Of a DNA stretch of 64,000 nucleotides, positions 32,487 to 42,173 are shown one piece after another. Position 1 is the first letter of the stretch; the number at the start of each line of letters is the position of its first letter. Under the pieces are notes generated by a model. It had not been told where the DNA came from. It saw only the letters and a list, made by a program, of their open reading frames with translations, and searched no databases. The translations under genes and the position numbers were made by a program. Source of the DNA: Qipengyuania sp. S6317L1 (GTDB taxonomy: Bacteria; Pseudomonadota; Alphaproteobacteria; Sphingomonadales; Sphingomonadaceae); assembly GCF_023015615.1 (NCBI RefSeq), contig NZ_JALKAJ010000002.1:1249345-1313344 (forward strand). The letters are read 5' to 3'.

Positions 32487-32903
32487 TCACCAATCCGAGC
32501 GCGACACCTTGCCCCGCTTGGCCTTGACCTCACCGCGTGCTTTCTTCGCCTTCAATCGCTGGGTCTTGCCCACGCGGTTCACGCGGGTCTTGGCGCGTTT
32601 CTTTGGCGCACGGTGCGCAGCTTTAAGCATTTCCTCGAGCCGCGATCTGGCGAGTTGCCGATTCGCTTCCTGCGTGCGGTGCTGGCGCGCGGTGATGAGG
32701 AGGTCACCTGAAGCGGTAAGCTTTGACCCCGCCGCCTCGCGCAGCCGTGCAAAAACGGGAGGGGGCAGGCGCAGGGCATAGATATTGACGCGCAGCTGCA
32801 CCTCGGTCGCGACTTTATTGGCGTTTTGTCCCCCGGGGCCAGAGCCTGCAAGGAAGCTTTCTTCCGCCAATGCGTGAGCGCGATCGAGAAGTGTGTTATC
32901 CAT
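32487..32903 (-). CDS. arfB: Alternative ribosome-rescue factor / peptidyl-tRNA hydrolase ArfB
   Basis: A 138-residue RF-1-like protein. The catalytic loop GSGPGGQNANKVATEVQLR contains the GGQ motif. There are no codon-recognition domains, and the C-terminal tail is strongly basic (KKRAKTRVNRVGK...KARGEVKAKRGK), the feature that lets ArfB enter the empty mRNA channel of stalled ribosomes. Its start overlaps the pseudouridine synthase stop by eight bases, suggesting coupled translation. Confidence 0.93.
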   Translation of the reverse strand: MDNTLLDRAHALAEESFLAGSGPGGQNANKVATEVQLRVNIYALRLPPPVFARLREAAGSKLTASGDLLITARQHRTQEANRQLARSRLEEMLKAAHRAPKKRAKTRVNRVGKTQRLKAKKARGEVKAKRGKVSRSDW

Positions 32904-33615
32904 CGTCCTTCTCGGTTGCGGGCGGCATTATCGGTGGCGGCGGAGCGGTCAGCCCGGCGCGCACAAAGTCCTCGGGGAAGGGAGAGTGCGCGGTAATGGC
33001 ATCCTTGCCCGCACGCTCTACCCCGAGGGTTTCGGCATGGAGCATGGTGCGCGGCGCGCCCTTGTTCTGGCCTCTCACCGGACCATAGACCGGATCGCCC
33101 AGAAGTGGTGCGCCGAGCCCTTGAAGAGCGTGAACGCGCAATTGGTGGGTGCGGCCTGTTTCCGGGCGGAAACGGATAAGCGAGCGTACGCGATCTCCCT
33201 CTCCGATGGTTTCGAGCAATTCCCAATGCGAAACCGCTGGTTTGCCCTTCTTTGCTGCAATCATCCGCCAGCCTTTTTCCGCCGAGCTGATCTTTGACAA
33301 TGACAGCGCAATCGTGCCCGAGGTTTCAGCGGGCTTGAAATCGATCACTGCGAGGTAAGTCTTGGCCACGAGCCGGTCTTCGAACGCCTTGTTGAAGCGT
33401 TTCAATGCCTTGGGATTGCGGGCAAGCAGCAGACAACCCGAGGTGTCGGTATCAAGCCTGTGCACCGCAACAGGGCGGCGCTGAAAGCCGAGCTTCAGAT
33501 CATCGAGATGATCTTCGAGGCACGGCCCCCCGCGTTTTGGCCGATCAACGGGAAGCCCCGCAGGTTTGTCGATCACCAGCGCTTCGCCGTCTTCGAAGAG
33601 GATTGTGGGGGCCAT
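32896..33615 (-). CDS. RluA family RNA pseudouridine synthase
   Basis: A 239-residue synthase. VAVHRLDTDTSGCLLLAR holds the catalytic Asp of the HRLDxxTSG motif, and RPETGRTHQLRVHALQGLG with DPVYG completes the fold. VIDKPAGLPVD is the N-terminal signature. No S4 domain is present, as in the RluA/TruC-like subgroup. The ATG at 33615 has GGAG eight bases upstream; a GTG at 33624 is less likely. Which RNA position it modifies cannot be told. Confidence 0.92.
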   Translation of the reverse strand: MAPTILFEDGEALVIDKPAGLPVDRPKRGGPCLEDHLDDLKLGFQRRPVAVHRLDTDTSGCLLLARNPKALKRFNKAFEDRLVAKTYLAVIDFKPAETSGTIALSLSKISSAEKGWRMIAAKKGKPAVSHWELLETIGEGDRVRSLIRFRPETGRTHQLRVHALQGLGAPLLGDPVYGPVRGQNKGAPRTMLHAETLGVERAGKDAITAHSPFPEDFVRAGLTAPPPPIMPPATEKDDG

Positions 33616-33673
33616 TAATATCACTCCGTGCGCGCGCCCGAGCTTTGAAACATGCTCACCGCGAGCGGGTTTT

Positions 33674-35494
33674 CTAGATCAATCTGGCTGCGAACAGGCC
33701 CCTTACGGCGTTTCCAAGCTGAAAACCATCCTTGAGGTCATCAAGCGTCAGTTCCGCCTCGCGCGCCTGGCCTTTTTCGATAAGGTATTCGCGAAGAACC
33801 CCCGGCAAAAGGCCGAGCGAAGCGGGCGGGGTAAGAAACACGCCATCGGCCTCGACGAAGATGTTGGTGAAGCTTCCTTCGGTCACAAGCCCGTCTTCGC
33901 GCACAAGAATCGCCTCGACCGCGTCAAAGCCGTGGGCGGCACGAAGCGCGTCTTCGTAAAAGCCCCGGTCGCTCGTCTTGTTTGCCAGCCGCCAGTCCGA
34001 CGAATCAAGCGGGCAGGGCAGTGCGACCACGTTGGCTGTGTCCGCAAAGCTTTCGGGCATCGGCCCTGTCTCGATCACGCTCGCCCCGCTTTTTGAAACC
34101 ACCAGCCGCACTTTGGTTGGCTCTGAAAGCTCGAACACCATGCCGTGTATCTGATTGCGCAGAGCGTGTCGGTCGAATTCAAAACCGAATTTGGCCGCGC
34201 TCTTTTTCATGCGCGCCAGATGCAATTCAAGAAGCGCAATGCCTGTTTCAGGGTCAAAAGCCATCGTCTCGATCAGGTCAAAACCACCAGCGCCGGACCC
34301 ACGCGCAAAGCCTGCCTTGACCTCGCACTCGCGCCTTTCGGCAAGCGGGTCGCTGTCAGCGACGATGGCTGAACCCACGCCAAGCACGGCGTGACCTTGC
34401 CCGTTCTCGATCGGTGTCAGGCGAAGGGTGCGGATCGCGACATTGAACGCGGCCGTGCCGTCGGCGCCGATGCGCCCGATGCTTCCGCAATAGGCCCCGC
34501 GCGCATCGCGTTCGTGGCTTTGGATGAGTTCCATAGCGCGTATCTTGGGCGCGCCCGTAATCGAGCCGCAGGGGAACATCGCGCGCACCAGATCGCTTGC
34601 GGATTTCCCCTCGGCAAGGCTGGCGCGAACGCTTGAGACCATCTGATGAACTGTTGGATAACTCTCGATCGCGAAAGGCGCATCGACCTGCACGCTTCCC
34701 GCTTCAGCGACGCGGGATAGGTCATTGCGGATAAGATCGACGATCATCAGGTTTTCCGCGCGGTCCTTGACCGAGGTGCTGAGTTCTTCGGCAAGCGCCC
34801 TGTCGCTTGCCTCGTCACTGCCGCGTGGACGGGTGCCTTTCATCGGCTTTGCCTTGGCATTGCCTTGCGGGTCCAGCGCCACGAAAAGTTCGGGTGAGAA
34901 GCTCAACAGCCAATGTGAACCGTCGTAGATCACGCCGCCATACCCGGCATTCGCCGAGCTGCGAAGCTGCGCGTAGAGCGCGAGCGGATCGCCGCGATAA
35001 GAACCGGTCAGCGGATAGGTGAGGTTCGCCTGATAGATGTCGCCATCATGGATCGCCTCACGCAATGCAGCAAAGGCGCTGCTGTATCCCGCAGGCGAAA
35101 GCGCAGGTTCGAGCGGGCCAAGCTTCGCCTCGCCTTGTGCTCTTGCGGCGAGCCAGGCGGGCACGTCCTTCGCGGCAATCCGCTCTGGTTCATCGAACAC
35201 GCCAAGCCACACCAGCGGGCCATTTGCACCGGTGCGCGCATCGGCCAGGGGTTCAAGCCTGCCTTCAAGCGCGAGGCCCGCTTCATAAGCGATCAGCCCT
35301 GCAAGCTCGCCACCCTTTTGCCGCGCGGCCTCTGCCGCTTCGAGAGCGGGGACAACTTCATCACTGTGATAGGCAACGAACACTTCGCGCGGGGCCGAAT
35401 ACAGCAGCGCATCGGCTGGCCCGCTGCCGCCTTCATCTGGCGCGCGGGCATCGTCGAGCAGGACGAAGCTTTCATTGTGCGGCGATTGACCCAT
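33674..35494 (-). CDS. pabBC: Fused aminodeoxychorismate synthase component I and aminodeoxychorismate lyase
   Basis: A 606-residue bifunctional protein for p-aminobenzoate and folate synthesis. Residues ~130-395 are the chorismate-binding domain; KPMKGTRPRG (217-221 PMKGT) has the Lys that marks PabB rather than anthranilate synthase, and FPCGSITGAPK follows. From ~400 a class IV aminotransferase domain begins (GFDLIETMAFDPETG). Its PLP lysine is likely Lys506 in LANKTSDRG, then LVTEGSFTNIFVEADG. The ATG at 35494 follows GCGGGAAGCG. Fusion saves a diffusing intermediate; the glutaminase PabA must be elsewhere. Confidence 0.93.
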   Translation of the reverse strand: MGQSPHNESFVLLDDARAPDEGGSGPADALLYSAPREVFVAYHSDEVVPALEAAEAARQKGGELAGLIAYEAGLALEGRLEPLADARTGANGPLVWLGVFDEPERIAAKDVPAWLAARAQGEAKLGPLEPALSPAGYSSAFAALREAIHDGDIYQANLTYPLTGSYRGDPLALYAQLRSSANAGYGGVIYDGSHWLLSFSPELFVALDPQGNAKAKPMKGTRPRGSDEASDRALAEELSTSVKDRAENLMIVDLIRNDLSRVAEAGSVQVDAPFAIESYPTVHQMVSSVRASLAEGKSASDLVRAMFPCGSITGAPKIRAMELIQSHERDARGAYCGSIGRIGADGTAAFNVAIRTLRLTPIENGQGHAVLGVGSAIVADSDPLAERRECEVKAGFARGSGAGGFDLIETMAFDPETGIALLELHLARMKKSAAKFGFEFDRHALRNQIHGMVFELSEPTKVRLVVSKSGASVIETGPMPESFADTANVVALPCPLDSSDWRLANKTSDRGFYEDALRAAHGFDAVEAILVREDGLVTEGSFTNIFVEADGVFLTPPASLGLLPGVLREYLIEKGQAREAELTLDDLKDGFQLGNAVRGLFAARLI

Positions 35495-35614
35495 CGCTTC
35501 CCGCTTTAGGCCGCTCCACACCCCAAGTCGATAGCGCGATTTTGTAAGCAACTGTAAGCCGGTCCGCCTGCAATGACGCGCGGTGGTTGACCCCACGGCC
35601 TTGCGCGGCCAGAG

Positions 35615-35630
35615 TTTTGCCAAGGCAAAA
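35615..35630. promoter_or_regulatory. Inverted repeat TTTTGCC-AA-GGCAAAA before the HerA-like gene
   Basis: Perfect 7-bp arms with a two-base spacer lie 21 bases upstream of the 35652 ATG, in the 157-base divergent gap with pabBC. Two nearby TGTAAG repeats (about 35544 and 35554) and a third after the dyad (TTTGTAAG, 35630-35637) add to the impression of a regulated promoter. Function is inferred from position only. Confidence 0.4.
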
Positions 35631-35651
35631 TTTGTAAGGGTTTGACGCGCG

Positions 35652-37229
35652 ATGAGCGATATTTTTCTTGGGCTTGGGGCAAATGGCGAAAATCAGAGCC
35701 TCGCATTGTCGCGGGCAAACCGCCACGGGCTTGTCGCGGGCGCGACCGGCACGGGTAAGACGGTCACGCTTCAGGGGCTCGCTGAAAGCTTTTCTGCCGA
35801 CGGTGTCCCGGTCTTTGTCGCCGATGTGAAGGGCGATCTGTCCGGCATTGCCATGCCCGGAAGCCCTACCTTCAAACATGCCGACAAGCTTGAAGGCCGT
35901 GCCAAGGAACTTGGCATGGATGACTATGGGTATTCGGACAATCCGGTCATTTTCTGGGACCTTTACGGCAAACAAGGCCACCCGATCCGCACCACTATTA
36001 CCGAGATGGGCCCGCTGCTTCTTGCGCGGCTGCTCGACCTTAACGACACGCAGGAAGGCGTGCTTCAGATCGTCTTCCGCTATGCCGATGACAATGGGTT
36101 GCTGCTGCTTGACTTCGGCGATCTGCAAAGCCTGCTCCAATGGGCAAACGAGAACGCCAAAGAACTCTCGGGCGCAGGATATGGCAATGTGTCGAAGCAG
36201 TCAGTGGGCGCGATCCAGCGGCAACTGCTTTCTTTTGAATCCCAGGGCGCAGACTATTTCTTCGGCGAACCTGCTCTTGAGATCGACGACTTTCTCAAGA
36301 AGGATGAAAACGGGCGCGGCTATGTTAATGTGCTCGCCGCCGATCAGCTGATGCGTTCGCCAAAGCTTTATGCGACCTTCCTCCTGTGGCTTTTGGCAGA
36401 ATTGTTCGAGAGCCTTCCCGAGGTGGGCGATCCTGAGAAACCCACGCTCGTCTTTTTCTTCGATGAAGCGCACCTTCTTTTCGATGACGCGCCCAAGGCC
36501 CTGCAGGACAAAATCGAGCAGGTCGTGCGCCTCATCCGGTCGAAAGGCGTCGGCGTTTATTTCGTTACCCAGAACCCGATCGACATCCCTGAAGAAGTTG
36601 CAGGGCAATTGGGCAACCGCGTACAGCACGCTTTGCGCGCTTTCACGAAACGCGACCAGCGCGCGATCAAGGCGGCGGCGGAAACCTTCCGCATCAACCC
36701 CGATCTTGATGTGGAAGAGGCGATCACTGAGCTGAAAGTGGGCGAGGCGCTTGTCTCGACCCTCGACGAAGAGGGCGCGCCCACGATTGTCCAGCGCACG
36801 CTTATCAAACCGCCGCGCTCTCGCCTTGGTCCGGTCACTGCAAAAGAGCGCGCCATTATCCAGTCGGTGAGCCCGTTCGACGGCAAGTATGACAATATTG
36901 TCGACCGCGAGAGCGCCGAAGAAGTCCTCGCGCAAAAGGCAGCGGATGCGGTGGAAACGGCCAAAGAGGTCGAGGAAAAGGGCGAGAAAGAGGTCGCCAA
37001 ACGCTCGCGCAAGAGCACGTCCATCTGGGAAAAAGCCATATCGCGCGGCGCCAAGGTTGCAGCAGGCGGTGTCGCTGGCGTTGCAGCCTCCACCATTCTT
37101 GGCAAGAAATCGCGCGCCAATCCGGTGGCTTCGGGAATAACCTCGGCGGCAGGCTCTCTCGCAACAGATCTTGCAGGACCGATTGCCGGACGATTTGTGC
37201 GCAATCTCATTGGTGGTTTGATGCGGTGA
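35652..37229 (+). CDS. HerA-like ATPase, DUF853 (YjgR family)
   Basis: A 525-residue P-loop ATPase. Walker A is GATGTGKT (30-37), followed by [16 protein letters not shown]. Walker B is [16 protein letters not shown], and [25 protein letters not shown] is the family C-terminal signature. The family is related to HerA/FtsK helicases, but its role is unknown. The C-terminal ~100 residues add a charged, coiled-coil-like segment ([20 protein letters not shown]) and a hydrophobic Gly/Ala tail. Its stop overlaps the next start by GTGA. Confidence 0.92.
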   Translation: MSDIFLGLGANGENQSLALSRANRHGLVAGATGTGKTVTLQGLAESFSADGVPVFVADVKGDLSGIAMPGSPTFKHADKLEGRAKELGMDDYGYSDNPVIFWDLYGKQGHPIRTTITEMGPLLLARLLDLNDTQEGVLQIVFRYADDNGLLLLDFGDLQSLLQWANENAKELSGAGYGNVSKQSVGAIQRQLLSFESQGADYFFGEPALEIDDFLKKDENGRGYVNVLAADQLMRSPKLYATFLLWLLAELFESLPEVGDPEKPTLVFFFDEAHLLFDDAPKALQDKIEQVVRLIRSKGVGVYFVTQNPIDIPEEVAGQLGNRVQHALRAFTKRDQRAIKAAAETFRINPDLDVEEAITELKVGEALVSTLDEEGAPTIVQRTLIKPPRSRLGPVTAKERAIIQSVSPFDGKYDNIVDRESAEEVLAQKAADAVETAKEVEEKGEKEVAKRSRKSTSIWEKAISRGAKVAAGGVAGVAASTILGKKSRANPVASGITSAAGSLATDLAGPIAGRFVRNLIGGLMR

Positions 37230-38458
37230 GGCGGGCGCTTGCCAGCCTCGCGATGCTTGTCCTTGCCGCGTGTTCGGCGGCGGGAACCAGCGGCGAGGCG
37301 CGCCAGCTCGTTAGCCCCGCAACTGCCACAACTCCCGCGATGCCCATAACGCCTGCGACGGTCGTGGTCGCCTTTGACAGCGAGAACATCACCCCGCTGA
37401 TCGTCGAAGGCCTCGCCGACCGTTCCACGGGCCGCAAGGTAGAAGCCAATGATCCGGTGCGCATCGCCAGCATTTCCAAGCTTGTCATGGCGCTTGCCAC
37501 CATGCGTCTTGCTGAAGAGGGTGTGGTCGATCTCGATGCCGACGTGTCGCAATATCTCGGCCATAAGGTGCGCTCCCCCGGCTTTCCCGACACACCTGTC
37601 ACGCTGCGGCAACTGCTCGGGCATCGTTCCGGTCTGAGGGATAGCGCCGGCTATGTGATACCACTTGGCGAAAACCTTGAAGACAAGCTTCGGGATCCGG
37701 CCAGTTGGTATGCCGACGCCCCTCCCGGAAGGGCGCCTTTCGCCTACTCCAATTTGGGCTCACCTGTCGTCGCCAGCGTGATCGAGGCAGCCATTGGCGA
37801 GCATTTTGACGCGCTGCTCGAACGGTTGGTGTTTGCGCCATTGGGGGTGCAAGGATGTGCCAATTGGATTGGTTGCTCGGCTGAAATGGCGGCGCGTGCG
37901 GTCACGCTTTACCGCGATACAGGAGAGGTCGCGCGCGATGATGCAGCCGACCTGCCGCCCAACTGCACGATCCCCGTCACGCAAAAGGTCGAATGTTCGC
38001 TCGAAACTTACGTGCCCGGCTCCAATGCGAGCGTTTTCAGCCCGCAAGGCGGCGTGCGCATCGGCATGATGGACCTGGCAAGGATCGGACAGGCCCTTCT
38101 GGATGAGAGTGACGGGCTTGTTTCGCGAGCATCACTTCAAGCCATGTTAGCCTCCGCCGCCCCGCGGATCGAAGGGCAGGAGTTTTTCTGCGGCTACGGC
38201 CTTCATCTTCAAGCGATCGAGACGCCGGGGCGAACATGCGCGGACGCGCTCTTCAAGGATGGTATCACCCGCTATGGCCATGCGGGCGAGGCTTACGGCC
38301 TTCGCTCCGGCCTGTGGTTTGACCCTCAAGGCGGGACGGGCATCGCCTATTTCACATCTGCCGTTCCACCGCGTCAAAGCGCAGAGGACGAGGGTGGATT
38401 TGACGAAAGGGAGATCGCGCTTATCGCGCGCGCTCAGGCGTTAATTGCTGAGCGGTAA
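37226..38458 (+). CDS. Serine hydrolase, class C beta-lactamase family lipoprotein
   Basis: A 410-residue protein with lipobox LAAC at Cys16, then a beta-lactamase/DD-peptidase fold. SISK puts the nucleophile at Ser82 with Lys85, and the second motif is Tyr174-Ser-Asn. The usual KTG box appears as [11 protein letters not shown], as in esterase-like members. It is more likely a peptidase or esterase than an antibiotic-resistance enzyme. The GTG start overlaps the HerA-like stop. Its 3' end overlaps the convergent histidine kinase by 18 bases. Confidence 0.88.
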   Translation: MRRALASLAMLVLAACSAAGTSGEARQLVSPATATTPAMPITPATVVVAFDSENITPLIVEGLADRSTGRKVEANDPVRIASISKLVMALATMRLAEEGVVDLDADVSQYLGHKVRSPGFPDTPVTLRQLLGHRSGLRDSAGYVIPLGENLEDKLRDPASWYADAPPGRAPFAYSNLGSPVVASVIEAAIGEHFDALLERLVFAPLGVQGCANWIGCSAEMAARAVTLYRDTGEVARDDAADLPPNCTIPVTQKVECSLETYVPGSNASVFSPQGGVRIGMMDLARIGQALLDESDGLVSRASLQAMLASAAPRIEGQEFFCGYGLHLQAIETPGRTCADALFKDGITRYGHAGEAYGLRSGLWFDPQGGTGIAYFTSAVPPRQSAEDEGGFDEREIALIARAQALIAER

Positions 38459-39919
38459 GCGGATTTCGGCGCGCAGTCCTGAGCTTTCGGGGTTTCCCTC
38501 GGCGCGGTTGGCCAGAACAAGCTGGCCGCCATGCGCCTTGGCAATTGCCTGTGCCAAAGTAAGGCCCAGCCCCGCGCCCCCCGTTGATCGGTTGCGCGAA
38601 GCCTCGCCGCGCGCAAATGGCTCCAGCATTGCGCCAAGCTCCCCCTCGGGAATGCCCGGCCCATCGTCTTCCACCCGCAAAATCGCATGGGTTTCGCCGC
38701 GCACTACCGACACTTTCGCGGGCCCTGCATAGCGCAGACTATTGCTAACAAGGTTGCGCAGCGCGCGCTTGATCCATGTGATCTGGACATTGGCAACGAG
38801 GCGCTGGGGCGCTGTTATGGTGACGGTTTCGCCCATATCCTCAAACTCTTCGACCACTCCGCTTGCCAGAGCGCCAAGGTCGACCGGCTCGGTTTCAAGC
38901 GCGTTTTTGCGGCCCAGCCTTGCAAGAGTGAGAATGTCGTCAAGCGTTGCGGTGATGTCCTCGATCGAGGCTGCCATCTTTGCTCTCTGTGCATCGTCCG
39001 AAACGCTTTCAATGCGCACCCGCAGCGCGGCGAGCGGCGTTTTGAGATCATGGCCGATCGCACCCAGCATAACGTCCTTTTCATCGAGCAAAGCCGCAAT
39101 GCGCGCTTCCATTGCGTTGTGGGCCGCGATCAATTGGCGCGTGTCCTTGGGGCCTTTTTCAGGCAGTTCGACGACATTTTCCGGATCGCGTGCAAATTCC
39201 TCAACCCGGCCCCTGAGCATGGCCAGCGGGCCGGTGATCCGCCTCAGCACAAAGAAGAGGACAACAAGCAGCAGCGCGAAGGTGACAAGCGCTGGCACAG
39301 CGACCACGCCCAGCGCCCCTTGCGCGCGCGGTGGCATCAGGAGCCGCGCGCTTTCCCATTGAGCGCCTTCCTCGCGCTGAATGCTGGCGATGAGCAATTT
39401 GCGTTCACGCCATTCCTGACTGGCAGCAAGGCGCGGGCGGCGTTCGGCAATGCGCGCAAGCAGCGGATCATCCCCGGCCTCGATCATCACGAGTGAAAGT
39501 GCATTGGGCACAATTCCCTCGTTCGCCAACACTTCGCCAAGGCGTTCTGTCAGATCATCGCGGATCGCCATGTCGACTGATGCCAACGGGCGGTCCTGCG
39601 TGATATCGTAGCGCAGCGCCCTGGGCAGGCGATCACGTGCAAATTGCTCTGCTTCCGGCCCGCCCGCTTCGCGCAAAGCGCGGCGTTGGTCGCGAAATCG
39701 CTGTCTGTCATCGCGCCGATCAAAACTGTCATCTGCCCGCACCCCGCGTTCTGCGCCATTGATCAGGCGAAAGGCGAGAGTGGTGACCGCGGCCGCTTCG
39801 CGCCGGTCTTCGCTGGCGCGAACCAGAAGCGCGACGGATATCGCCTGCGCCACCAGAAGTGCGAGCGCCACGCTGAACATGACTTGCCCGAACAGGCTTG
39901 AGGGGAGAAGCCTTCTCAC
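38441..39919 (-). CDS. Sensor histidine kinase
   Basis: A 492-residue membrane kinase. TM1 (about 10-33), a periplasmic region of some 170 residues rich in Arg and Asp, TM2 (about 203-225), then a HAMP linker. The phospho-acceptor is His290 in AIGHDLKTPLAALR, and the ATPase shows RNLVSNSLRYA, VEDDGPGIPEGE and GGAGLGLTLAQAIA. It starts with GTG overlapping the response-regulator stop (GTGA), so the pair is co-translated. The signal is unknown; the EF-hand gene upstream suggests divalent cations. Confidence 0.93.
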   Translation of the reverse strand: MRRLLPSSLFGQVMFSVALALLVAQAISVALLVRASEDRREAAAVTTLAFRLINGAERGVRADDSFDRRDDRQRFRDQRRALREAGGPEAEQFARDRLPRALRYDITQDRPLASVDMAIRDDLTERLGEVLANEGIVPNALSLVMIEAGDDPLLARIAERRPRLAASQEWRERKLLIASIQREEGAQWESARLLMPPRAQGALGVVAVPALVTFALLLVVLFFVLRRITGPLAMLRGRVEEFARDPENVVELPEKGPKDTRQLIAAHNAMEARIAALLDEKDVMLGAIGHDLKTPLAALRVRIESVSDDAQRAKMAASIEDITATLDDILTLARLGRKNALETEPVDLGALASGVVEEFEDMGETVTITAPQRLVANVQITWIKRALRNLVSNSLRYAGPAKVSVVRGETHAILRVEDDGPGIPEGELGAMLEPFARGEASRNRSTGGAGLGLTLAQAIAKAHGGQLVLANRAEGNPESSGLRAEIRLPLSN

Positions 39920-40665
39920 GAAATGGCGGACTGCTGGGGTGGAGGAATGCGTTTGACGTTGGCGGCAAATTGGTATCCGCCGCCGCGCACCGTTATAATG
40001 AGCCGCGGATCGCTTGTATCAGCTTCGATCTTGCGGCGCAGGCGGCTGACCTGATTATCGACGGCGCGGTCAAACAATTGCGCCTCGCGCCCTTGCACGA
40101 GGTCCAGCAGGAGGTCGCGGTCCAGAACCTTGCGCGGGGCATCGAGAAAGGAGCGCAAAAGGCGATATTCTGCCGTTGAGATCGGTACGGTGACACCGTC
40201 GGGATCGGTCAATTTGCGCTTGAGCGGATCGAGCAGCCACCCTTCAAATTCGTAAAGCCAGTTTTCCATCTGCTCGGTCGGGGTGGCGTTACGCTCAACC
40301 CGGCGCAGAACGGTGCGAATACGTGCGACGAGTTCGCGCGGCTCGAAGGGTTTGAGAACGTAATCATCCGCACCAAGCTCCAGCCCGATGATGCGGTCCA
40401 TCGCTTCTGTTTTGGCGGTCAGAAAAATGACGGGGATCCCGCGCGCTTCGACCAGGTGTCGGCATAGCGAAAGGCCGTCCTCACCCGGCATCATAATGTC
40501 GAGAAGGACAATATCGGGTTGCAGGCTCGTGAGTTCTGAGCGCGCAGCGGCCGCGCTTTGCGCTTCGGTCACGGCAAAACCCTGGCCAACGAGATACTCC
40601 GCCAATGGCTCGCGCAAGCTGGCTTCGTCATCGACGAGGAGAATGTGGGTGTGTGGTTCGCTCAT
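39916..40665 (-). CDS. OmpR-family response regulator
   Basis: A 249-residue two-domain regulator. The receiver has VDDE at 11-14, the phospho-acceptor Asp56 in VLLDIMMPGEDG, and the conserved Lys in DYVLKPFEPRELVAR. The winged-helix domain contains ISTAEYRLLRSFL and FDRAVDNQVSRLRRKIE. The ATG at 40665 is chosen because the receiver starts nine residues later. A large hairpin lies in its leader (40693-40734). Confidence 0.94.
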   Translation of the reverse strand: MSEPHTHILLVDDEASLREPLAEYLVGQGFAVTEAQSAAAARSELTSLQPDIVLLDIMMPGEDGLSLCRHLVEARGIPVIFLTAKTEAMDRIIGLELGADDYVLKPFEPRELVARIRTVLRRVERNATPTEQMENWLYEFEGWLLDPLKRKLTDPDGVTVPISTAEYRLLRSFLDAPRKVLDRDLLLDLVQGREAQLFDRAVDNQVSRLRRKIEADTSDPRLIITVRGGGYQFAANVKRIPPPQQSAIS

Positions 40666-40692
40666 AGTGGTTCTGGAAGCATGAAAGGAGTG

Positions 40693-40734
40693 GGCCCGGT
40701 GCGCAAGCCTCTTGGGAGGGTGCGTCACCGGGCC
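40693..40734. terminator. Large hairpin between EF-hand gene and response regulator
   Basis: GGCCCGGTG-CGCA (40693-40705) pairs with TGCG-t-CACCGGGCC (40721-40734), one bulged base, with a smaller CCTC/GGAGG-type hairpin in the loop. No T tract follows on either strand, so it may be a weak terminator, an attenuator, or a processing site separating EF-hand from regulator expression. Confidence 0.5.
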
Positions 40735-40810
40735 GGTGGTGTGATCTGGCAGCTTGGGTCAGGGAGAGGGGGGACCCTGCACGGCCAGACCACGTTGGGC
40801 TTGGTTGGCG

Positions 40811-41518
40811 TTAAAGTGAAGAACGCTGTGAGCGGCGCTCTTCGCGACGTTCCTTGCGCTCGGCCTTGGCCGCTTCGCGTTCGGCCTGGCTGATTGTGCC
40901 ATTGCCGTCGGTGTCGATCCGGGCAAAACGGGCCTCCACGCCTGCGTCAAATTCAGCCTTGCTGATCATTTGATCGCCATTGGTGTCAGCGCGTTGCAGC
41001 ATACGGGCCATGCGGTCACCGCGTTTGCCCCGGTGTCCAGCCTGTCCGGCTTTGCCGCGTCGCATTTCGCCGCGCTCAGCCCGGCGTTCCTGCCGCGCCT
41101 CACGGCCAGCGAGCATTTCAGCCTCGGAAAGGCCGCCGCTGCCATCGGTGTCGAGGCGTTCGAACATACGCGCCTGACGCTCTGCAGAGCGGGCTTTGCG
41201 CTCAACAGCGCGGGCTTCGCGCGCCGCAGTCATTTCGGCCACGGTCACTTCGCCATCGCCATTGGCATCGGTTTCGGCAAAGCGGGCTTGGCCGCGTGCC
41301 TTGCGATCATCTTGGGTCAATTGGCCGTCGCCATTGGCGTCCATGCGGGCAAAGCGTTCGCTGGCTTGCGCTTTGGCCTCTGCCAGGGTGATTTCGCCAT
41401 CGCCATTGGTGTCGGCTTTGCCAAAACCGCGCTCGCCCGATTGGGCATAGGCGAAGCCTGCACTGCCAAGGGCGACAGCGGTTGCGGCAGCGGTGAGAGA
41501 GAGTGTGAACTTACGCAT
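40811..41518 (-). CDS. Secreted protein with six EF-hand calcium-binding loops
   Basis: A 235-residue exported protein. The signal peptide is MRKFTLSLTAAATAVALGSA, cleaved near YAQ. Six EF-hand loops follow at residues 36-47, 60-71, 84-95, 123-134, 178-189 and 202-213, most with DxNGDG or DxDGxG and a closing Asp or Glu. The fifth (DTNGDQMISKAE) lacks the central Gly. Linkers and the C-terminus are very Arg/Lys-rich. It is likely a periplasmic calcium buffer or sensor. Located just upstream of a two-component pair in the same direction. RBS AGGA precedes the ATG. Confidence 0.88.
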   Translation of the reverse strand: MRKFTLSLTAAATAVALGSAGFAYAQSGERGFGKADTNGDGEITLAEAKAQASERFARMDANGDGQLTQDDRKARGQARFAETDANGDGEVTVAEMTAAREARAVERKARSAERQARMFERLDTDGSGGLSEAEMLAGREARQERRAERGEMRRGKAGQAGHRGKRGDRMARMLQRADTNGDQMISKAEFDAGVEARFARIDTDGNGTISQAEREAAKAERKERREERRSQRSSL

Positions 41519-41767
41519 GAGGGGTCCTTTCAGGAGGTCTATTCTTCTAGCGTGAATTGCAGCAAAGACGCCGAAAGAGCATGGCAATCGCGGGGTCGTT
41601 GGGGGTTGATGGCCGGCCCTTGGCTCAAGAGCTTTGCCGCAACTCACGAGACCCTTTCTAGGGCATGCATGTCGCAGGAGTATGCCGAAGGACTGGCACT
41701 TTGTCGCAGTTTGTATCAGGCAGGCGCCTGCGTTCACACAGCTGCAAGATTAACGCAAAAATTGCCC

Positions 41768-42163
41768 CTATCGCGGACGATGCGCGGTGCCTTCGCCTGC
41801 GGTAATAAAGATCGCGGTCGCGCTCTCTTCGACATCGGCAATGTGCCACACGCCGCGCGGATTGATTGCAAATTCACCCGGTCCAAGCGTCACTGTCTTG
41901 CGGGTTCCGTCAGGAAACTCCTGCGTTAAATCCATCGCACCGGCCGTGCAGATCACGACCTCTTCCCCCTTGGGGTGCATTTCCCAGCTGGGCCAACTTT
42001 CGGTGAAGGTGTGCTGTGAGACGAGGCGGCCTTCTGCGCCATCCCCGCCATGACGCATGCCATAACCCTCGTACCACTCTATTCCGTCAAAAGGCGGCTG
42101 GGGCACGGCGGTCGCGCCGAGCCCCAGATGAAGGAATGTTTCGGCCAGTTTGGGCGCGCTCAT
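41768..42163 (-). CDS. Cupin domain protein
   Basis: A 131-residue single-cupin protein. The metal-site pattern is distorted: WEMHPKGEEVVICTAGAMDL supplies a His and two Glu for motif 1, and FAINPRGVWHIADV supplies the motif-2 His. The ATG follows GAGGAGGGCCCA, ten bases after the VOC gene stop. Its substrate is unknown. Confidence 0.85.
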   Translation of the reverse strand: MSAPKLAETFLHLGLGATAVPQPPFDGIEWYEGYGMRHGGDGAEGRLVSQHTFTESWPSWEMHPKGEEVVICTAGAMDLTQEFPDGTRKTVTLGPGEFAINPRGVWHIADVEESATAIFITAGEGTAHRPR

Positions 42164-42173
42164 TGGGCCCTCC

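Noticed and set aside
37226..38458. Acquired beta-lactam resistance gene
   Set aside because: It has a lipobox, HAG instead of KTG, native base composition and is coupled to a core gene. No mobile element is near.
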